From Ferruginibacter sp. (GTDB lineage: Bacteria; Bacteroidota; Bacteroidia; Chitinophagales; Chitinophagaceae), in NCBI GenBank assembly GCA_019638485.1, contig JAHBTP010000001.1, forward strand, positions 248,001 to 312,000: a stretch of 64,000 bases of DNA, written 5' to 3'. Under the pieces are notes generated by a model. The model made no database searches and had not been told where the DNA came from. It worked only from the letters and a program-made list of their open reading frames with translations. Positions 59,953 to 64,000 of the stretch are shown in pieces; the stretch's first letter is position 1, and the number at the start of each line of letters is the position of its first letter. Both the position numbers and the translations under genes were made by a program.

Positions 59953-61131
59953 TTAAATATTAAGTAACGGGGAGGTATCTTCGCCATCCAATAATGGAAT
60001 ATTCACAACCGATGCACCTGCAATTCCCTTAACAGACCCATATAATCCGCTGGTGTTTAAAAGAACCTTATCCAATTGTTTTTCTCTTTCTTTCCATATT
60101 TTTTCCATTTGAAGGCGTTCCTTAGTAATACCATCGCGCATTGCTTTGAAACCTTCCACAATCGCCTCCAGTTGTCCACGAAATTCAATACCGGTTAAGT
60201 AATCGTACAGCATTTGCATTTTATCTCCTTTATTCTCTTCGCGCTTTTGTATTTCATATAATTGTACAATATGATTACGAATAAGTGTTGCCATGCTAAT
60301 TACGTCTCCAAAACTACATATCCAAATCCCATCTTTAACTCCAAACCCGGTCATTTCTTTTGGAAATGCAGAAGTTACTAAAACAGCCACATGAGCGCCA
60401 TTGCTTCGCATATCATTTTTTAATTTATCTATCCAATCGGAATTCCAGTTTTTGGTGCGTTTACTTTCATAAATTATTTGCCCGCACTCCTTACCTGCAT
60501 TATTGCGCACCAATTGAATACAATCGGCTCCTTCGGCCCCTTTTTTTACCTCATTAATTATATCAAACGGGAAGTTTTCGCGTAATACCTGTTCCAATAA
60601 CAATTCTTGTGCTTCTCCTTGTAATTGCATGGAGCCTTGTTCACTTTTTCGTTTCAAATCATCAATGGTTTTCTTCATGCTTTCCAATTGAGTGTCTTTT
60701 TCCTTCATTTTCAAGTCATGCATTTCCTGCTCCCGCTTTATTATAACCGCTTCAGCTTCTGCCTTTTTTTGAAGCCAAAATTTCTCCTTCTCTATTTCAA
60801 AGTTTTTCTCACGTTGCTCCATTTTATCCTTTTCTTGCAATAAAGTTAATTCCCTCTTCTCCATTTCCAAGAGCATATTCGTTTTCTCTTCTGTTTCTTT
60901 TTTAACTAACTGAAGCTGCACATTAAGTTGCTCGGTGGTTTGTTTTCTTACCAGTTCCGTTTCCTTTTGTAACCGTTGCTCAAATTCACTTTCTTGTTGT
61001 TTCTTCCACGTTTTTGCCCGCTCATTAACTTGCTTCTCCATTTCTTTCAACTGTAACTCTAATTGTTCATTCATCACTTCGTTTAAGTTGAAATGATGAG
61101 CACATTTTGGACATATTATTTCATTCTGCAT
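59953..61131 (-). CDS. DUF2130 protein with coiled coil and nuclease-like domain
   Basis: 392 residues. An N-terminal zinc-ribbon-like CPKCAHHFN segment (C-x-x-C-x-x-H) precedes a long coiled coil (~20-185, rich in E, K, Q), then the DUF2130 domain with FPFDIINEVKKGAEGADCIQLV and GQIIYESKRTKNWNSDWIDKLK; the D-x(n)-E-x-K pattern (D..IIYESK) resembles the PD-(D/E)xK nuclease fold. It probably processes or handles nucleic acid, like RmuC-type proteins, but activity is not demonstrated. It is the upstream gene of a pair with the 101-residue membrane protein. Confidence 0.88.
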   Translation of the reverse strand: MQNEIICPKCAHHFNLNEVMNEQLELQLKEMEKQVNERAKTWKKQQESEFEQRLQKETELVRKQTTEQLNVQLQLVKKETEEKTNMLLEMEKRELTLLQEKDKMEQREKNFEIEKEKFWLQKKAEAEAVIIKREQEMHDLKMKEKDTQLESMKKTIDDLKRKSEQGSMQLQGEAQELLLEQVLRENFPFDIINEVKKGAEGADCIQLVRNNAGKECGQIIYESKRTKNWNSDWIDKLKNDMRSNGAHVAVLVTSAFPKEMTGFGVKDGIWICSFGDVISMATLIRNHIVQLYEIQKREENKGDKMQMLYDYLTGIEFRGQLEAIVEGFKAMRDGITKERLQMEKIWKEREKQLDKVLLNTSGLYGSVKGIAGASVVNIPLLDGEDTSPLLNI

Positions 61132-61298
61132 CAGCCTTCTTTTTATGTAAAGTTAGTTTAAAAATATGGCTGTTTTATTTTGTTTCCTTTTTTGGGAAAA
61201 AGTAGTATTGGCCCGTTTTTATTTATTATTGAAAGAGGATTATATATCCCAATCCCTTTCTTTTTTGGGAATATCGCAATGAACTTATTTCTCATTAA

Positions 61299-61901
61299 TT
61301 AAAAAGATTGTGAATAAAATTTTGTAATTCCTTTAAATTTTAGAAAATAATCTATTGGAATATAACTAAGCTCGCTTCTACCCAAGAAACTTTGCAAAAA
61401 AGGATCGGAGATTATTTTGAGGGTAGGTTGGAAATGATAATCGTTTAATTTCTCACTTACTAACCAACAAAATTCAGAGCAATACAACAGATTGTTGCTT
61501 AATGAAAATTCATAATCAAACGAGGCATGGCTAAAACCGGTTAAAAAGGCACTTATTCTTTCTTCTTCATTTGCTGAAATGGGTAATTTATAAATCGTTA
61601 GGATGGGCGAATGGGGGAGAATAAACTGTTCAGGTGTGCTTTTGGTAAACGCGTTCCCTTGTCTGTCTTCAATATGATAAAGCGTTAGCTCATCATTTTT
61701 TGCTAATCCGATAGCTACATGAGAGAATGGTGAGTTGTATAAATTAAAATCAATGATGGTTTGGGATATTTTTTCACTTTGTGCCCGACAAACAAAATAA
61801 ATGTGTTGTGATTTAAAAGGAGGGAGGGATAACTTCTGTTGTTGTGCTAAGGAATGTATAGCAGTTAAAATTAGGGATAGTATAAAAATCAATTTTCTCA
61901 T
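61299..61901 (-). CDS. YiiX/YebB-like papain-fold cysteine hydrolase
   Basis: From the methionine at 61901 (MRKLIFILSLILTAIHSLAQ) the protein has 200 residues, with a signal peptide; an extra MP starts at 61907. The core has SPFSHVAIGLAKND (His in strand), ASFDYEFSLSNNLLYCSEFCWLVSEKL (the catalytic Cys in YCSEFCW) and SELSYIPIDYF, as in the permuted NlpC/P60-like papain-fold family. It is exported and may cleave peptide or amide bonds in the envelope. It lies immediately after the hairpin at 61909-61940. Confidence 0.82.
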   Translation of the reverse strand: MRKLIFILSLILTAIHSLAQQQKLSLPPFKSQHIYFVCRAQSEKISQTIIDFNLYNSPFSHVAIGLAKNDELTLYHIEDRQGNAFTKSTPEQFILPHSPILTIYKLPISANEEERISAFLTGFSHASFDYEFSLSNNLLYCSEFCWLVSEKLNDYHFQPTLKIISDPFLQSFLGRSELSYIPIDYFLKFKGITKFYSQSF

Positions 61902-61908
61902 AGGCAAA

Positions 61909-61940
61909 ATTTTAAGGGCAGTGTACGCTGCCCTTAAAAT
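61909..61940 (-). terminator. Perfect 13-bp hairpin between two minus-strand genes
   Basis: ATTTTAAGGGCAG (61909-61921) pairs perfectly with CTGCCCTTAAAAT (61928-61940), a six-base loop. On the minus strand it begins 10 bases after the stop of the 61950-62603 gene and is followed by TTTGCC. It ends only 8 bases before the next start codon (61901), so it terminates the upstream gene and may also regulate the downstream one. Confidence 0.8.
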
Positions 61941-61949
61941 GATTAGTTA

Positions 61950-62603
61950 TTAAGATCTGGTTACTGATGCCACTACTGCGCCTATTATGGCTCCGGCTAT
62001 ACCACATGGAGTTCCACATATAGATGCTCCGATTACGAAACCTGCGGCAGCCATAACGCCTATACAATCATCTCCTTCACCATAATACACCACTTTGCCG
62101 TCAACCTCAGTATAGCACCCTATCCCTTTTGCCTGAGATACATCCTGGTTATTGATTAATCCAATAGTTACCAACAACACTTCTTTTTCATTTTTTGAAA
62201 AACCACTCTCTAAAATTTTACTTGTTCTTTCTGTTAACCACTGCTTTTTGTTTTCCTTTTTAAGTGTTGTAGCGTTTTTAATTATGAGTGAAACTTCCTT
62301 TTGTGCTTCCAAGCTCAGGTTGCTTTTTCTTAGTGCATCAGTTATTGATAAGGGAGATTTTTTAACAGCCTGAAATATTTGGCCGACAGTTTGTGCATCC
62401 ATTTGAGTTTTTGATGGAATATCGCGCTGCATTTCCTTAATCATTTCATTTGTTAATGTTTTATCGGTAATTTTCTTTAGTTTTTCCAGCACGATGTTAC
62501 CCGATACATACACATCATGGCATTGTTGATTATACGGATTGTTAGGTTGTGCTATTGCCAGCGTTGTACAGGCCAGCAATAGAAAAGAGAAAATAGTTTT
62601 CAT
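61950..62603 (-). CDS. Exported protein with Gly/Ala-rich hydrophobic C-terminus
   Basis: 217 residues with a signal peptide (KTIFSFLLLACTTLAIAQP). The middle (~30-160) is a soluble helical region with Lys/Glu-rich segments. After a Cys (GIGCYTEVDGKVVYYGEGDDC) the C-terminal ~40 residues are Gly/Ala-rich and hydrophobic (GVMAAAGFVIGASICGTPCGIAGAIIGAVVASV). Four cysteines lie in this half. The tail resembles small-residue-packed (GxxxG-like) membrane or pore-forming segments and bacteriocin-like tails, but I cannot assign a family. It lies upstream of the papain-like hydrolase gene. Confidence 0.65.
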   Translation of the reverse strand: MKTIFSFLLLACTTLAIAQPNNPYNQQCHDVYVSGNIVLEKLKKITDKTLTNEMIKEMQRDIPSKTQMDAQTVGQIFQAVKKSPLSITDALRKSNLSLEAQKEVSLIIKNATTLKKENKKQWLTERTSKILESGFSKNEKEVLLVTIGLINNQDVSQAKGIGCYTEVDGKVVYYGEGDDCIGVMAAAGFVIGASICGTPCGIAGAIIGAVVASVTRS

Positions 62604-63174
62604 AATTACAGAATTAAGGTAAATGTTGAAGAAAGATTTCTTTCAATACATAGTTCAACTCTATGTCCTACCTCGCTGTTTTTTGGCAAAGCTGTCGGAA
62701 GTTATTCAAGCCATTGTTTTGACAAAGCTGAATTAAGAAAAAGCTTTTAACAAGAGATAAACATCAAATAGCGACAAGAATTTGATGGCAAAAATCTGTT
62801 ACTTTCCCTTTTACTTTTTGTTGAATTTCTTTATTGCAGATTTATTTATACCTGAATGGGTACAATAAATGAGAGGCAAGAAGGCAGCATCACATTAACA
62901 GCCTGTTTAAAAATTTTCGTTTCTATTCCTTATCGGTCAGCCGGGTACTTATCTAACATTATTTTTTCTCTAAGAACAAAATATTTAAGGCCCAATATCT
63001 TTTGCTTTATTATTAGATTTTTCAACGCTTGATTTTTTATTTAACGAGCGAAAATTTATGAAGGAGCAGGAATTTGATATTATAGCTAAATAGAATTACT
63101 GTTGCTGAACTTTGTACAAATGTTTCATAGAAATACTTTACCCGCTCCTTCAGAAATTTTTTGTTGTGCGTAGT
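62604..63174. other. Intergenic region with an inverted-repeat element
   Basis: 571 AT-rich bases with no credible gene. It holds a 20-base imperfect inverted repeat bounding 63051-63160 (described separately), a short palindrome TTTGTACAAA, and no clear terminator for the S9 gene ending at 63175 except possibly that element. Confidence 0.5.
63051..63160. repeat. Imperfect 20-bp inverted repeat bounding a ~110-bp segment
   Basis: The left arm (63051-63070) and the reverse complement of the right arm (63141-63160) match at 18 of 20 bases (core GAAGGAGC and AAAATTT blocks). The inside (70 bases) includes the palindrome TTTGTACAAA and no gene of note. No target-site duplication is obvious. It may be a small mobile-element-like (MITE) sequence or a structured RNA next to the S9 gene end. 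Confidence 0.6.
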
Positions 63175-64000
63175 TTAATTTTTTGATTTTAAGTGTTTGT
63201 CTAAAAATTTTTCCATAGCGCCATAAAAATCATATTGATTTTCTTGGTTAGTAAATCCATGCCCTTCGTCGTGTTTTACCATATATTCCACTTCTATTCC
63301 TCGTTTTTTTAAGGCAGCTACCATTTGGTCGCTTTCAGCTTTATTTACTCTTGGATCATTTGCTCCCTGTGCTATAAAAAGAGGTGTTTTTATTTTATCA
63401 GCATGCAGTGCCGGTGAAGCAGCAGCTAACATTAAACTGTCTTTCACAGGGTCGCCAACCATTTCATTCATACTTTCCATAAAAGATTTCCAATAAGCAG
63501 GTACAGTTTTGTAAAAAGTAAAAAGATTGCTTACACCTACATAATCCACGGCAGCGGCATACAAATCCGGCGTAAAGGTGACTCCGGCTAGGGTGGCATA
63601 ACCGCCATAGCTGGCGCCATAGATGGCTATTCTTTCTTCATCGGCAATTCCTTCTTCTATCAACCATTTTACACCATCTGTAATATCATCTTGCATTTTA
63701 TTACCCCATTCTTTAAATCCTGCTTCCCAAAATTTTCTACCATAGCCGGTACTTCCCCTAAAATTTATCTGTAAAACGGCATAACCTCTATTGGCTAAAA
63801 ACTGAACTTCGTGGTTAAAAAACCAGGTATCCCGAGACCATGGGCCACCATGAGGATTGATAATGACCGGAAGTTTTTTGGGTTCTAGACCTATTGGTGT
63901 AGTCAGATAGCCACTAATTTTCAGGCCATCTCTTGAGGTGTAAGTGATAGGCTGCATTTTACTCATTTGTTCTTCTTTTATCCAGTGATAGGGTTTTGAA
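63175..64000 (-). CDS. S9-family (prolyl oligopeptidase) peptidase, 5' part cut by window edge
   Basis: The C-terminal catalytic domain is visible in the last 275 codons: HGGPWSRDTWFFNHEVQFLANRGYAVLQINFRGSTGYG (split), the nucleophile in YGASYGGYATLAG, the Asp in AQGANDPRVNKAESDQM and the His in KHDEGHGFTNQ. The frame continues in phase to position 64000 without a stop, so the start lies outside; the ATG at 63966 is internal, because the preceding codons (SKPYHWIKEEQ) also fit the family. It would be a second S9 exopeptidase, besides that at 12185. Its 3' end is close to the inverted-repeat element. Confidence 0.9.
   Translation of the reverse strand, partial: SKPYHWIKEEQMSKMQPITYTSRDGLKISGYLTTPIGLEPKKLPVIINPHGGPWSRDTWFFNHEVQFLANRGYAVLQINFRGSTGYGRKFWEAGFKEWGNKMQDDITDGVKWLIEEGIADEERIAIYGASYGGYATLAGVTFTPDLYAAAVDYVGVSNLFTFYKTVPAYWKSFMESMNEMVGDPVKDSLMLAAASPALHADKIKTPLFIAQGANDPRVNKAESDQMVAALKKRGIEVEYMVKHDEGHGFTNQENQYDFYGAMEKFLDKHLKSKN

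Noticed and set aside
63058..63093. Tiny ORF (11 codons) starting at the inverted-repeat arm
   Set aside because: Too short, no ribosome site; it comes from the repeat sequence.

Overview
The window looks like chromosomal DNA of a Bacteroidota, most likely a Chitinophagales/Chitinophagaceae-type organism. Evidence: AT-rich DNA; few Shine-Dalgarno sequences; several matches to the Bacteroidota promoter box TAnnTTTG upstream of genes; a type IX secretion (T9SS) C-terminal sorting domain; a PorP/SprF-family protein; and families typical of this phylum (DUF5683 beside ParAB, DUF3810, Bacteroidota ClpC, Ppx/GppA-like exported protein). The taxonomic call is inference from gene content; there is no rRNA in the window. 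I saw no tRNA, rRNA, CRISPR array, insertion sequence or prophage.

Layout. 1-11 kb: a partial Cys-rich lipoprotein, an exported L,D-transpeptidase-like protein, dapA, an esterase-fold protein that lacks its nucleophile, RNase Z with a STAS protein, ClpC, a TPR histidine kinase with its LuxR-type response regulator, and a TauE/SafE permease. 11-28 kb: mostly housekeeping genes (cmk, ispH, a GH13 glycosidase, an S9 peptidase, a DEAD-box helicase with a structured leader, TsaC/Sua5, a GT9 glycosyltransferase, dapD, dapB, parA, parB, DUF5683, a metallo-beta-lactamase-fold hydrolase, an FMN reductase, a metallophosphoesterase) and two small outer-membrane beta-barrels. 28.8-32.5 kb: a 1230-residue T9SS cargo with six tandem PKD-like repeats. 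32.6-52.8 kb: a colinear 18-gene block for a surface polysaccharide, ending in PorP/SprF and an OmpA-family protein. 53-64 kb: a minus-strand pair (coiled-coil membrane protein and exported Ppx/GppA-like protein), the DUF177-rpmF-plsX operon, DUF3810, dcd, a phosphopantetheinyl transferase, DUF2130, a papain-like hydrolase, a Gly-rich exported protein and a partial S9 peptidase.

How the genes fit together. dapA, dapD and dapB are three steps of the succinylase route to meso-diaminopimelate, and the L,D-transpeptidase acts on the resulting peptidoglycan. The polysaccharide block has a Wza-type exporter, a Wzc-type tyrosine autokinase, an ABC-type flippase candidate in place of Wzx, a candidate polymerase, four GT4 transferases, a GNAT acyltransferase, a deacetylase, a PglC-like phosphoglycosyl transferase, and a bacillosamine-like amino-sugar set (dehydratase, aminotransferase, acyltransferase). 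A MaoC-type hydratase overlaps the acyltransferase gene, suggesting a hydroxyacylated amino sugar. A full promoter at 46852-46883 begins the last module, in which the dehydratase gene is translationally coupled to the PorP/SprF gene. With a T9SS cargo at the other end, the locus may link a surface glycan to type IX secretion. This is the most interesting system in the window, but the link is inferred from gene order.
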